Source of the DNA: Trichomonas vaginalis G3
Lineage: Eukaryota; Parabasalia; Trichomonadida; Trichomonadidae
Direction: 5' to 3'
Assembly: GCF_026262505.1 (NCBI RefSeq)
Contig: NC_067206.1
Coordinates: forward strand, 2,046,001-2,110,000
DNA: 64,000 bases
The stretch's first letter is position 1. Each line of letters starts with the position of its first letter. The notes beneath the pieces are model-generated. The model did no database searches. It saw nothing but the letters and a program-made list of their open reading frames with translations, and was not told the DNA's origin. Shown piece by piece: positions 51,550 through 62,731 of this stretch. Position numbers and translations under genes: made by a program.

Positions 51550-51999
51550 ATGTCTAGCGATTTCGCTATCTATATTCGAGACAAGCTTTTCGACAGCAAA
51601 ACATCTGTCGACCATAAAATCTTACATAGTGTAAACAAGAAAGGTGAATTTGTTCTAAAGTTCTGTTTCTGGGAATATGACAAGAACCATAAAACATTAA
51701 GCAGAGCAGTCTTAAAATTTGTCAATGACAGACTTGTTGACAGAGATGACACCGATTGGAAAGATGAAGTCCAACAAAAGTTCTTAGAATGCAAAGAAAG
51801 ACACATGCGCTGTTCTTGAAGATGAAATAGAAAACAGAATAGATGAGCTATTAAAGGACAAAGAACTTTTACATAAATATAGTTGCGCCAAATTGACATA
51901 ACTCCACCAGAAAAGAAGAAGAAAGAAAAGAAAGAGAAAAAAGAAGAAGAGAAGAAAGAACCTGAACCAGTTCCAGAGAAAAAGAAATTTGACATGTAA
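51550..51999 (+). CDS. Copy D of the K/E-tailed small protein, frameshifted
   Basis: Same gene as 2278-2730. An extra base near 51798 and a missing T near 51893 bring the tail out of and back into a coding frame. The K/E tail is shorter by a few residues. Confidence 0.55.
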
Positions 52000-52015
52000 A
52001 AATAAAATTTTATTT

Positions 52016-52435
52016 TTAGAACATTTCTGGGTCAATGTCAATGTTCTCTTCCTCTTTAGGAGCAAACACTGGCTTAGACTCTAAAATCTTTTTACCCAAT
52101 TTACCTTGAACTTCAACTATCTTAGACTCATAATATTCATAGTCGTCTGCTTTCTTTGGTTCATAAGGTATAACAAGTTTGTATGCTTTGCCTTCTTTAA
52201 GGTTTGAAAACCTTCTGTCAAAACTTTCTTTGACTGCTAACAAACCTTCTATGTCTAAGTCTTCAAATTTCGCACCATTTTTAGTCACAATAGCAAACTT
52301 AACTGGTTCGATGTTCCAAACTTTGCTGAATGAAGACTTTTCAAAATGGTAGAAGTAAACATTCAAATATGTGAATGGGTCTAGTTCTTCTTTAAGTCCT
52401 GACATGTACTTGTTTACTGAGATGAATTTTGCCAT
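52016..52435 (-). CDS. Copy D of the 139-residue protein, intact
   Basis: The full-length frame is almost identical to 2747-3166 (T to A at the PEEEN-proximal position and a V to I change). It is one of the few genes intact in both A and D. The function is unknown. Confidence 0.7.
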   Translation of the reverse strand: MAKFISVNKYMSGLKEELDPFTYLNVYFYHFEKSSFSKVWNIEPVKFAIVTKNGAKFEDLDIEGLLAVKESFDRRFSNLKEGKAYKLVIPYEPKKADDYEYYESKIVEVQGKLGKKILESKPVFAPKEEENIDIDPEMF

Positions 52436-52472
52436 CTTTTCTATCGGATAAAAAAATATTTTTTTTTAAAAT

Positions 52473-53704
52473 TTACTCATAAAAATTTTTCTTTGTATAT
52501 TACACCATTCTGTACGTCTAAAAGACTTTTGACATTTGCCAAGAATGTTCGTTTAGACGCTGTCATATAACCATATTCTTGACAATATTGTTTATACGAA
52601 TCGTACAATGACCTTTCATCTAAACACTCAAAGTCAGTTTCATCTATGAACAGTTCATATACACTCTTGTTTGCTTCTAACAATGTTTGTCTCTCTTCTG
52701 TATGTGGAATTTGTCTTGGATTGAACTTTGAAATATCTAATGTCATAAAATATGAGAACAAGTGGTTGTAAAAGTCAGATGTCAAAGTTTCTGCTAAGTC
52801 GTCAAAATATTCTGTATCTTGCATATGAGCTTCTGACGTTCTGACAACTACATATCTTCTGTCAGAACTTTCTAACTTCATCGGAACAGCATTGTTTGAA
52901 ACCATAATGAAGTTTGCAACATTTTCACAAACTCTTTGGTCTTTATATTTTCTTTCAACAACTCCAACTTTGTCTGTTATAAGACTCTTCAAAGCATCTG
53001 AGTTCAAAACTTTTGTTGTATCTATACTTTGAAGTTCATTGCAAACTATAAGTTCATATTCTCTATTGAGGAGTTAAACTTGCCACAGATGTTTTCTAAG
53101 TTTGTCATATTCGGGTTCGAATAGCCCTCTAACAGTTTGCACAAAATATCTGTAAAGAATGTGTTCTTACCAGTTCCTTGTTTTCCAATTATAATGAGAG
53201 CAGTTTCATTTTTAGCACTTGGATGTTGTAAGATGTTTGCAAACCAACATAAGATATACTCATAAACCTTTTCGTTTCCATTGCATATAATTTCTTTGAC
53301 ATGGTCTAACCAAGCTTCTATAATTTCTTTCCATTCTACTTGTTCATATTTATATCCAGTGAAGATAGAATAGAAGTTTGGAGAAGGTGTATAGAACTTT
53401 ATACCTCGAACTGAAAAATCTTCTAACTTTGACAATAAGATATCCCAAGCATCTAACATCTTCATGCCAACTTGTACAACTTTTATTTTCTTAAGTTTCT
53501 GTCTACATTCTTGTTCTGAAACTATTGTCGCTTTAGGTTTGTTAAAGACTACATCCCATTCTTTCATAACATAACATTCTGGGGCAGAGTCAACATAAAT
53601 GACTAAACGTTTCAAATTCTCGACTGCTTGTTATAGTCTCGAAATGGACACATATTTCTGAATGCTTGGAAGTCATAAAAATCTGAAACATCTATTCTGT
53701 ACAT
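52473..53704 (-). CDS. SF3 helicase, copy D, frameshifted
   Basis: Same gene as 3203-4438. One base is missing near 53631 (residue 24), a second disturbance lies near 53055 just before Walker B, and one extra T lies near 52501 at the C-terminus. A 3-base in-frame loss near 53325 removes one Asn. Walker A GKQGTGKNTF and the SSDRRYVVV segment are still encoded, in separate frames. Confidence 0.75.
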
Positions 53705-53731
53705 TTTTATAAAAATAAAAAAAATATTTTT

Positions 53732-54530
53732 TTATTCTTGACTTTGTTGTTGCATTTGTTGCATTTGTTGTTCTTGAGCTATTTGTTGTTGAAGTTGTTC
53801 TTGTAATACAATACTTTCACCAGTTGCATCTTCCAATTCGAAACTTTCTGCCGTCATTGACAAATACATAGGACATAAAAGTTTTACAGGAACAAAGTTT
53901 GCGTCAACTAATGTCAACGTTATACTTGCCAAAGTGTTTGAGTTCACTAAGGTTGAAAATTCTGCATTCGAATGAACAATAGGCAAACCAGCAGAGAAAG
54001 TATTGTTTATACGCATAAGTATCTTTTGGTCATAATAGTTTCTGTCGACATTCGAATAACACTTTGAACCTAAGTTTGAAACAATATATAAGATTGGTGT
54101 GCTTAATGTCAATGGAACAGACAAACCTTGTATGACACCTTTTCCTGTTATAGGAAACTGTTGGTAGTAAAAACCAGATATAAGTTTTGTATTATAGCTC
54201 ATATTGTTTATAGTAAACTCAGTCGGACATCCAAACATAATGAAACCTGCTCTAGTTGCAGCACATGTTACACCCGTCCTTAAAGTATTAAATAAGTCAA
54301 CAAAACCTGTTGGTGGTATATCTGAGTAAGTATCTTCAAAGGAGTATTTTTTACCATTCACAACAATAAAGTCTTCTGGTGTCAAAAGAGCAAAACAGGC
54401 TTTAGTCGTCATTGTGTTTAAGGTTAGTTTACAATACCGTCCTTGAGGACTTTGTAAGTTTGTTGTTATAGAATTATATGACTCAGGGTTTTTAGTCGTA
54501 ATAGTATAAAACCATTATGTCTTCTGCCAT
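53732..54530 (-). CDS. Putative penton-like protein, copy D, frameshifted at the start
   Basis: Same gene as 4467-5264. One extra A near 54511 separates the first seven codons. The remaining frame from 54506 is clean to the Q-rich tail. Confidence 0.55.
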
Positions 54531-54539
54531 TTAATATAT

Positions 54540-54769
54540 TTAAAAGTTTTTCTGAAAGTGGAGAAGAACTTCATCTAAACTTTCACATGGCGTTTCTTGA
54601 AGTTCTCTGTCTAAGAAGTTCAAATATTTTGTAAAGACATAGAACTTTCCTTTGTCTACACGAACAAACAAAACAGGTCTTTCATATCGTTCAAAAGTGT
54701 GTAAAGTCCTTTACATGAAATAAAGTCTATATTATTTTTCTTCAAACATCTTTCAAGAAGTTTTGACAT
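54540..54769 (-). CDS. Extra small gene present only in copy D (~76 residues, frameshifted)
   Basis: On the minus strand the frame starts MSKLLERCLKKNNIDFISCK at 54769. After one missing base near 54700 it continues FERYERPVLFVRVDKGKFYV to FQKNF and TAA at 54540-54542. Its length would be about 76 residues. Copies A and B lack it completely and have CATTTACTTAGC at the place, consistent with deletion between two CATTT sequences. The function is unknown. Confidence 0.55.
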
Positions 54770-54775
54770 TTTTAC

Positions 54776-55356
54776 TTAGCAAATAAACTTTAATGAAATG
54801 TTGTGGTCGTCAAATATTTTTATGACGTCTGGGAAACTATACTTTAAGTTCAACGTTTCACCTCCTTTCATAACGTATATCTTGTCAATGACATTATATG
54901 AAACACCACAGCAACTAATGTCGGGTTCTATTTCTTTGATGTTTATATCGTCTGCCTCTGTCAAAAGTTTCAATAGTTCTTTCAAGACTTCATGAGGTGC
55001 AATGACATATGAGTTCACTTTTACAGGGTTGTGTTCGACCAAGTTTAACATTATACTAAAGCTTGACAAATCTTCTCCTGAGTTTGAAGTTTGTCTTTCA
55101 GTTGTTGGTAGTCGTTTCGAATATCTGCAACAGAACTTAAGTCTCTGCTAACTTCAGGATATGTTGGTTGTTCTTTTACAGGAACAATTGTTATACCATC
55201 TTCGTCTTCGTATGGTTTCCCCACTTCAACATCTCTGTCTTTGACATTGACAACAACACTTTGACTGTTTGTTTGAGTTGGTGAATTTAACTTCACATCT
55301 GCCACCGCCATTAAACCTTTTGAAACACTTACGCTTCTATTTTTCGGAAATGACAT
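54776..55356 (-). CDS. Copy D of the ~190-residue MSFPKN protein, frameshifted
   Basis: Same gene as 5269-5846. The N-terminal part is intact through QLKDKLQTQEKICQAL. One missing C near 55055 separates the last 94 residues. The start is at 55356, 18 bases from the divergent 55375 gene. Confidence 0.65.
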
Positions 55357-55374
55357 TTTACTTAGAATAAAAAG

Positions 55375-55794
55375 ATGGACGTATTCGAGTATCTCTTCGA
55401 ATTGAAGCAGAACAAAGTTTACACACACAAACAATACAAATACATTGACAGAATAGTTCTTTATACAAACAATGGTAAATGTTATAGAATAGCAATATTT
55501 GCTGAACCAAAATATTTCCATAAAGCAAAGAAAGTTGGTATAACTGAAATGGTGAAAGTTCTTGACGTTGACAAAAATATAACAACAAAACTTACAGATA
55601 TTTCTAAAGGAAAGTTTATCTTACAATATTATGTCAAAACTGGCGTACTGTCAATATTTGACGGAGAGAAGTCAGTTCAAGAACAACTTACTGACCTGCT
55701 GCCAAAATCTGCTCGATGGAAGCTGTCGTTATGCCAATCTGAGGAGCCCCAGCAGGTTTCATCGAACGAATCTTCAAAAGAGCATCTTCCGTGA
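55375..55794 (+). CDS. 139-residue Maverick protein antisense to capsid gene, intact
   Basis: Full frame from MDVFEYLFELKQNKVYTHKQ to SSNESSKEHLP. The 3' 107 bases lie antisense to the last codons of the major capsid gene (stop at 55688). The N-terminal 90 residues look like a compact domain. The C-terminal tail, which is the overlapping part, looks disordered. The function is unknown. Confidence 0.7.
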   Translation: MDVFEYLFELKQNKVYTHKQYKYIDRIVLYTNNGKCYRIAIFAEPKYFHKAKKVGITEMVKVLDVDKNITTKLTDISKGKFILQYYVKTGVLSIFDGEKSVQEQLTDLLPKSARWKLSLCQSEEPQQVSSNESSKEHLP

Positions 55795-57290
55795 AAAGTG
55801 CTATTGGTTTTGTAAACTTCTTTGCTCTCAGTTCATCTGGACCGTCTCTGTCACCAGTATATTGTATTTGTACAGTACCAACAGTTGAAATACCACCCAT
55901 AAAGTCTTCTGAGTCAGCAAATGGAATGCGAGCCAAAAGTTTGAACGGTCTCCATTTGTATATTGATTTTTTGACCTCCTGTATGAGTCCATACTTTCAC
56001 ATATGGCATAATAGAACTTTGCATTTCAGGGTTAATGGTTGTTGTGAAGTTGTGTTAAAGTTCATAGCATCTAATGTCAAGTTGTATGACCTCATATCCT
56101 CAACTGTAGAATATTCTTCTCTTGGATAATATTTGCCATCTATGTTTATATGATATTTAATACCGGGGTTGTAGAAACAAGAATAGTCATTTATAGTTCG
56201 TCTGAACAGTACAAACATAGTATCTGCATGTTTCATTGCAGTTGTTAAAGCAATATCTGTTCTTGCACCTGGGTCAGCACTTTGGTTTCCAACTTCACCT
56301 GCAAAGTCTTTGACAGATATTTGGTGTATAGGGAACATAAGTGGAACTGCAATATATTTGGCAGCTAAAGCATTTGAAATATCTGGGTCCAACATATAGA
56401 CTGCAAGTCTGCTTTCTATTCTCTTGCATTCAAACTTTTCGCATGTAAACTTAACTGGGTCCCAAGCAGTTCCAGCAGCATTGAAATAATAGTTTACTTC
56501 ATTGTTGAAGTTTGAGAAACCAAAGTCTAAGTCAACTTTGTCTTTGCAAAATTCGGCGAATGACGTTTGATTTGTTCCCTTTACGTCTGTAATAGTGAAT
56601 GGGTCTTGTGTTGGTGCAATGACTAAGTTATTTTTGCTTGGAGTAAGTTCGATAGAAATTTTTCCTGCCCAGTTTGGCAAGTATCTTAAAAACCTGAAGA
56701 TGAGGAAAGATGACAAAGGAACTCTAAGTTTCAGTTTTACTTTGGTTACTGCTGCTGCAGTTTGTCCAGAAAGGTTAACATAAACTCCTGGAACGTTAGG
56801 GTCAAGTCTTCTTATTTTCTCAATATTTGCATACTGGTCTGTTTGTTCTCTAGCTTGTGGTTGTACTGAGTTTCTCAAAGCGAACCATTCATAGTTTGCC
56901 CATGTTACTGTTTGAACTAAGTCAGAGTTAGAATATATCTTATATCCATGAAAACTTCTGGAGCATATTGGTATCCGACATAGAAAATTCCATTGCAACC
57001 TTTCTTGTCAGACAACTTGGCAGAAGGTTTTATTTCAATATCTTGTTCCACGTATAAGAATGAGTTGTCAATAGAAATAATATGAAACCTGTCGCAAGCA
57101 ATATCTACTGTTGTTGAAGAACCTTCTCCAAACTCACCTACGTTTCCATAAGAAACAGCAGTTGTATATCGTAAGTTCCAGGAACTATTTCTGACCTTCT
57201 AATGGCATTGTCGCATTCGTTATACCATTCGGAAACATTTCCGTTCATGGCATCCAAAACTGTTGGCGTTATATTCTGAGCGGCGTACAT
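55688..57290 (-). CDS. Major capsid protein, copy D, frameshifted
   Basis: Same gene as 6177-7788. The stretch 55997-56998 is one open frame covering most of the protein. Bases are missing near 57169, 56947, 56054 and 55929. The C-terminus (FADSEDFMGGISTVGTVQIQ to ILAAGQ) is readable at 55688-55936. Confidence 0.7.
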
Positions 57291-57323
57291 TTTCATATGG
57301 GTAAAAATATAGAATAGTTGGAT

Positions 57324-60300
57324 TTATATATCATAATAGAACCCACTCGGACCAAGCTTTACTTTCTTCCTGACTGAGTTTTTAACTCTTCTTTTTCCTT
57401 CATTGCCACTACTTTCACTAGATGAAGTTACTTCTTCACTACTTTCACTTTGTTCTACTCTTCTTCTTTGGTGTCGCTTTTGGTAACTTGCCCTCTGCTT
57501 CAAGTTGTTGCATCTTTGCCTCATGTTCACCTAGTATGTTTGTAAATTTCCCATTGTCCTTTTTGCCTTTGGGCTCTGGTCGCCCATCTCAGGTAACCTA
57601 TATCCTAGAAAGATTTTGTCATAGTTTGTATTTGAGTCTTCGCTTATTTTGCATGACTCTTTCCTGAGTTTCCGGTTCAAGCTCTTCAAATATAGCTTGT
57701 CCATATGGAATAAGCTCGTTTCCAAATATATTTTTGTAGCCATTCTGGTTTTCTTTCCATGTTACCAATAATATCTTTTGTGAATGGGAAAGCTTTTACC
57801 CAATGTTTCAGTCTTGCGTTATTTATTTCTGTAGTTGGTTTTATTTTGTCAAGGAACATGTTTTTCAATACTAACATTTCATTTGGTACTGTCCATTTGA
57901 GTTTTCTTAAATATTCATCCCTTCTCGGTTCATTGTCTGCAAAGTAAGTTTTTATGACATTTTGTAAACTTTCGTTTGCAAGGTCATGTACAATAGGTTC
58001 TCTTCCTTCTATCTCCCTAACTTTCTTTCTAAACTCTTCACCAAATATACCATCTCTATGGTTCTGTGTAGTTCTTTGAGATAAATGTTCTAGAACGTCA
58101 GGTGTTATATTTCCATCAGCCATGTTCATTTCATACTGGTCCAAAATATCTGCATCTTTCATATCTTTCAATGCATTAAAGCCGCGCTGAAAATACCAGC
58201 TATATCTGGTTCACCATTCACTTCCATTGTGTCTACAACTTCTTGGAATTGTGGTTGTAAGTTTATGAACCACCTATCCGGATTAGCTTTATGACCCCAT
58301 CTCATTGTAGTTCCATAGTCTGCAGAAACAAAAGTAGGTTTGTTTCCATATTGGTTAGGTTCTGAATGAACTTTAAACAATGTTTCATTTCTATATGTTT
58401 TGGTGAAAATTTAACCTTTTATTTTCACCGAGTTCAGCCAAAGATTGAACGTTATATGGTCGTAAGTAAAAAGGATTGTTGTATTTGCGTACACTTTCTT
58501 TCAGTTCTTCCATTCTATGCTGAATATTTTCATCTGATGTTGGAGTCTTTTGTATGTCGGCGAACATTTTTCGATATTCTTCTACTATGTCAGCCGAATT
58601 TTTCTTAGACTCTTGGAAAGATTCCATATTCCCCGCATACACTTGTTGAGGGTCAAGATTTTTCGGCTGTTCCAAATCTTCATCTAGTTCTGTGAAGTTA
58701 GTTTCCAAAGGAGGGACTTGTTTGTTTCCTTCAGGCTCTTCTAGCTGTTGTTGCTGAACTATTTCTTCCATGTCTGGTTGTATCTGAACTTCTTCCTGTG
58801 GAGTTTCTTGTACCTCATCTGCTGGCATTTCATATATTCCGAGACCGTTTTTAACAAGTTCCCTATTTAAGTCATCCGCATTCATAACCCTTTCTTCTTT
58901 CGTTCCGTCTCTATTTTTTACGCGTTTCATGAAGATAGTTGAATTATCATTTATCTCTGACACCAAATATCTCGGAGTAAATTCATCCATGTCATTTGGA
59001 TGATATGCTATTAAATCATATCCCTTAGCGAGCTTGTATTTTCCAGGTTTGAAATTATATCCCATTTGGTGCTGAACCATAAAGCTAAATAGGTTCGGGT
59101 CAGTATTTCCTTCCTTGAACTTTCTAATAGCTTCTTTATATCTGTCACTAAAGTCAAGAGTATCTGGGTAACCATAATTTTCCTTAAGCATTTTTAAGAA
59201 TTCTTGGTTTCCTTGTTCTCTACTTCTTTTATGTCCTTGCTCTGTTTGTGGTTGTTGCTGTGCAGTGTTTTGAACTGTTGGTTGTGGTGCAGTGTTTTGA
59301 ACTGTTTGTTGTGTGCAGTGTTTTGAACTGTTGGTTGTGGTGCAGTGTTTTGAACTGTTGGTTGTGGTGCTGGATTTTGAACTGTTGGTTGTTGTGTTGG
59401 TTTTGGTGCATGCCTGTGTCTGTGTCCATGTGACGATGTAAATGTTTTAGGTAGTCCTGGTGCAGGTGCTTCTCTTGAGGGTTTGGTGGTATATAAGTTC
59501 CACTAGCTAGTATATAAGTTCCACCAGCTGGTATATAAGTTCCACCAGCTGGCACATATGTTCCATCTGCAGCATAATGTCCTACCTGACTTTTCGTTTT
59601 TAAGAAAGCATTTACTAGGTCTGTTTTGGTCTGTTGTAACTCTTTTTCTTGACTTTCCACAACAGTTGCTCTAACGGCGTCATAGGCACTTTGAACTGCC
59701 TGTCTCGTTGCTGCATCTGTTATTTTCGTCATATTTTGTGCTACTTCTCTTAACTCGTTGTCGAAACCTTCAGACTTCAGTTTCTTTCCAGATGAGAAGT
59801 CGTTCACTAGTTTCACCTTACTATGAAGAGCTTCGAAGGCGTTCTTAAAGTCAGCATTCATTAAAGCTTCATTTGAACTGTCTTCATCCGCTTGTATTTT
59901 GTCCTTATTGACCCTATAAGTTGGGCTGCTTTAGCGTTGGCTTGGGCATCTAACCAGTCATTTATTAGCTTTATATATTCTGCGCTTTTCATTGCCTTTT
60001 GCATGGCTGCGTCGTTATTTTTACTTTCTTGTGCTAAGTTTTCATACTGTACGTTTGGTTTTGCAACTGTAAAAGTTTTTTCTGCCTTTACATTTGCTTC
60101 AACTTCTTTTTTATACTCATCGCTATCCATATATGTCTTCAGGGCTTTTTGTTTTATTTCTTCATCTTTCAGTACTTTATATTGAGTAGTATGGTTTTTC
60201 AAATTTATAACATCTTGTTCCATTTTTGCTACTTCTGCTGCTTTTTCTGACACTTTTTTCGCATATTCCTCTGTACTTAGTTCTTTCAGTTGTTCTTCTT

Positions 60301-60706
60301 TCTTCTTTTTCTCTACGTTTAACTCATTGAGTTTCTTTGTGTGTCTGTCATATTCTAGTTTCTTTTCGTTTTCACTTATTTGTTTCTGTATGTCTATGTT
60401 TGACTTTTTGACATCTGTTATTTGATTTTTGAGTGAACTCAAATTCATTTGACTTTGAGGGTTATAAGCTGTTCCGTCTGCAGCTCCACCATAGCCTGCC
60501 ATTTTCGCTAAAAGTGCCGCTCTTAAACCTCCACTCTGTGCACCAATAACTCGGTTTAAAAGCATAGGGTTGCTTGACATTTGTTGCAACATAGTGGGGT
60601 CATTCATCATTTGTTGTTGCAACTGTTGTTGTGGTGTCAGTTTTACTATTGGATGTTTCAATGCTCCCTTCCTCTTACGTATATTCTTACGTAGCTTACG
60701 TGGCAT
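57324..60706 (-). CDS. Large coiled-coil protein, copy D, frameshifted, no transposon insertion
   Basis: Same gene as 7821-11795, without the 625-bp insertion and without the TAG stop. It has three AGGTYIP-type units and five PTVQNTA units. Lesions include sites near 59895, 60055, 59474, 59308, 58403, 58172, 57735 and 57650. The frame change near 57476 before the basic tail is the same as in copy A. A GTTC at the site of the copy A insertion is single here. Confidence 0.7.
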
Positions 60707-60848
60707 TTTAAGTGAAGTAAAAAACGGTTTTTGACAGATGTTTATATGACACTTTTTGTTCAGCACAAAAAACTACTCGGTCAAAGTGTTGTCAGTTTTG
60801 TAAAATAACCATCCTATCTCATTCTATAAGGGGGAAAGTCTTCTCAAA
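60707..60848 (-). promoter_or_regulatory. Promoter region of copy D cut by element E
   Basis: It contains the TTCACTTAAAATG start context and the conserved upstream blocks up to CTTCTCAAAGT. Then it switches abruptly to the 319-base repeat of element E, so the right terminus of D is missing. Confidence 0.6.
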
Positions 60849-61486
60849 GTAAGTTAGTATGGTTAAGTCGTGTATGGTGGCACTGCGCGTCTCCATACAC
60901 CACTTAGCTGTTTTGACACTTTACGAAACCGTTAACGTATATTTTACAACACAAACGACAACACTAACTTAACCTTAAATATTTACAAAGCCACCACCCA
61001 CTTCATTTCACTAACGAACTCACTAATGTAAAAAATAAACGTTCTCACTATCGTTCTCACTAACGACTTCACTAATGTTCTCATAAATTTTCCTCAATAT
61101 CTTCATCATCAGTGTTAACCCTATTGTAGTCATACTTGAAGCCATAAACTTTCTCTAACTTCTTAACGTAAGTTAGTATGGTTAAGTCGTGTATGGTGGC
61201 ACTGCGCGTCTCCATACACCACTTAGCTGTTTTGACACTTTACGAAACCGTTAACGTATATTTTACAACACAAACGACAACACTAACTTAACCTTAAATA
61301 TTTACAAAGCCACCACCCACTTCATTTCACTAACGAACTCACTAATGTAAAAAATAAACGTTCTCACTATCGTTCTCACTAACGACTTCACTAATGTTCT
61401 CATAAATTTTCCTCAATATCTTCATCATCAGTGTTAACCCTATTGTAGTCATACTTGAAGCCATAAACTTTCTCTAACTTCTTAAC
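60849..61486. repeat. Two tandem copies of a 319-bp unit
   Basis: Units 60849-61167 and 61168-61486 are essentially identical. Each contains a hairpin GTGTATGG…CCATACAC, several ACTAACG/TCACTAA repeats, and the last 29 or so codons of the 61400 gene. The first copy therefore carries a duplicated gene end without the rest of the gene. Confidence 0.85.
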
Positions 61487-61684
61487 GTACAATTTACATA
61501 ACTTACCTTCGTCATCGTATGGTTTAATGATATAACTATTTCTATCTTTATACACAGTCAATGAAAAGTCAACTGGTCTCGGATGTATTTGAAAGAACAT
61601 GTTATGCTCAGGAAGGAAGAATAAATGTTTAAATGTATGTTTGTTATACTGTGGAATTCGAATGAGTTGCTTTTGTTCTGTCAT
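61400..61684 (-). CDS. 94-residue protein of element E
   Basis: This is an intact frame from MTEQKQLIRIPQYNKHTFKH to VNTDDEDIEENL. It has a small alpha/beta appearance with an acidic end and no recognised family. Its 3' third is repeated in the upstream tandem unit. An AGATCT palindrome lies about 100 bases upstream of the start, between it and the 61852 gene. Confidence 0.6.
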   Translation of the reverse strand: MTEQKQLIRIPQYNKHTFKHLFFLPEHNMFFQIHPRPVDFSLTVYKDRNSYIIKPYDDEGKLCKLYVKKLEKVYGFKYDYNRVNTDDEDIEENL

Positions 61685-61779
61685 TTACATCCAAATAAAA
61701 ATTTTCAGTAAAATAATAAAAAATAAACTTAAAAATTAATGATATCACCACCCTCACACGTATGAAAACATAGCGCAAA

Positions 61780-61842
61780 AATAAATTTAGGGTAGAAGGG
61801 TAGATCTAACCTCATTTCTACCCTCATTTCTAACCTGTTGAA
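61780..61842. promoter_or_regulatory. GGTAGATCTAACC palindrome of element E
   Basis: AGATCT at 61802-61807, with GGTAGAAGGGTAG to the left, and CTACC and CTAACC half-sites to the right. It is a third arm version of the same palindrome class, located between two minus-strand genes. Confidence 0.55.
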
Positions 61843-61851
61843 TTCATTGCT

Positions 61852-62088
61852 TTATAACTCTCTTCCTTTCTCCAACTCTTCTAACTTCTTCTTAAGTTCA
61901 GCAATGTTGTCCTCATGAAGTTTAATCTTTCTCAAAATTCCTTCTTTATCTAATGGTTGCTTTATCTTTCTAAACTGAACTCTACCATCCTTCATAGTAT
62001 GAATGTAAAAACCTTCCGGAATAGTTCCTGATTTAATGTATTCTACCAAAAACTTTTGTTTCATTGCTTCAGTGACTTTATTTGTCAT
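61852..62088 (-). CDS. 78-residue protein of element E with C-terminal coiled coil
   Basis: This is an intact frame from MTNKVTEAMKQKFLVEYIKS to LEELEKGREL. The N-terminal half contains GTIPEGFYIHTMKDGRVQFR, and the last 30 residues are a heptad-like helix (HEDNIAELKKKLEELEKG). It could be a small regulator. The function is unknown. Confidence 0.65.
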   Translation of the reverse strand: MTNKVTEAMKQKFLVEYIKSGTIPEGFYIHTMKDGRVQFRKIKQPLDKEGILRKIKLHEDNIAELKKKLEELEKGREL

Positions 62089-62731
62089 TTTACTCTAAGG
62101 TGAAGCTAGCACAGCGATAATGGATTTCATGACTTTTTAGTATTTCATGCAATCTTAACAGATAGCCTTACAAGTACTTCCAGTGTCCCTAGCTGTCCCT
62201 CCTTTTTATATAACTCCATGACATTTATAATCTCGCGAAACTTAACAGGTAGCATAACAGATTAAAATCAGATGAGGTTTTGAACCAAAATTTCTAAGCA
62301 ACGTTGTCAAGGATTTTGAGGAACTAGGGACAGAGTGTGGCAAAGTCCAAGATTTAATTTATCTTCATCTGTTTCATCAACTATCTCATCTAATATGCCA
62401 ATATTTTATTCATAACTCGTGGCAAACTCACTAACTTTCATTATGTTCATCTGCATGCTTCATCTGATAGAAAGTATGACTTTCATTAACTCTGTGAGAT
62501 AATGAAAACTACTAGGGACAGAGACCATGGCAAAGTTTATGACTTTCATTATTTCCAGAACTTAATGAAAACTACTAGGGACAGAGACCATGGCAAAGTT
62601 CATGATTTAATTTATTCTCTCACTAACTTCAGCACAAACTCCAACACTAACGACAAGTACTAACCTCAGCACAAATGACAAACACTAACAACAACCACAA
62701 ACTCCAACACTAACGACAAAAATAAATGTCC
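62089..62731. other. Non-coding stretch of element E with ~75-bp direct repeats
   Basis: No gene. Two close copies of AATGAAAACTACTAGGGACA plus GAGACCATGGCAAAGTT lie at about 62503-62550 and 62570-62615, with a relic near 62325 (CTAGGGACAGAGTGTGGCAA). The right part has repeated ACAAACTCCAACACTAACGA units (62635-62720). Confidence 0.6.

Larger units (their letters stand above)
38521..60848 (-). mobile_element. Maverick copy D, nearly full length
   Basis: It runs from a terminal module at 38521 (ATGGGCTCC… CCGAAGATGTTTAGTATAAA) through the Dam-like gene, tail fibre, integrase, small genes, repeat arrays and the helicase/ATPase/capsid block, to the promoter of the large protein. It is cut at 60848 by element E before its right terminal repeat. 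The span is about 22.3 kb. From 49277 on it is nearly identical to copy A. The part 38521-41500 has many indels. The strand given is that of the capsid block; the left half has plus-strand genes. Confidence 0.8.
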
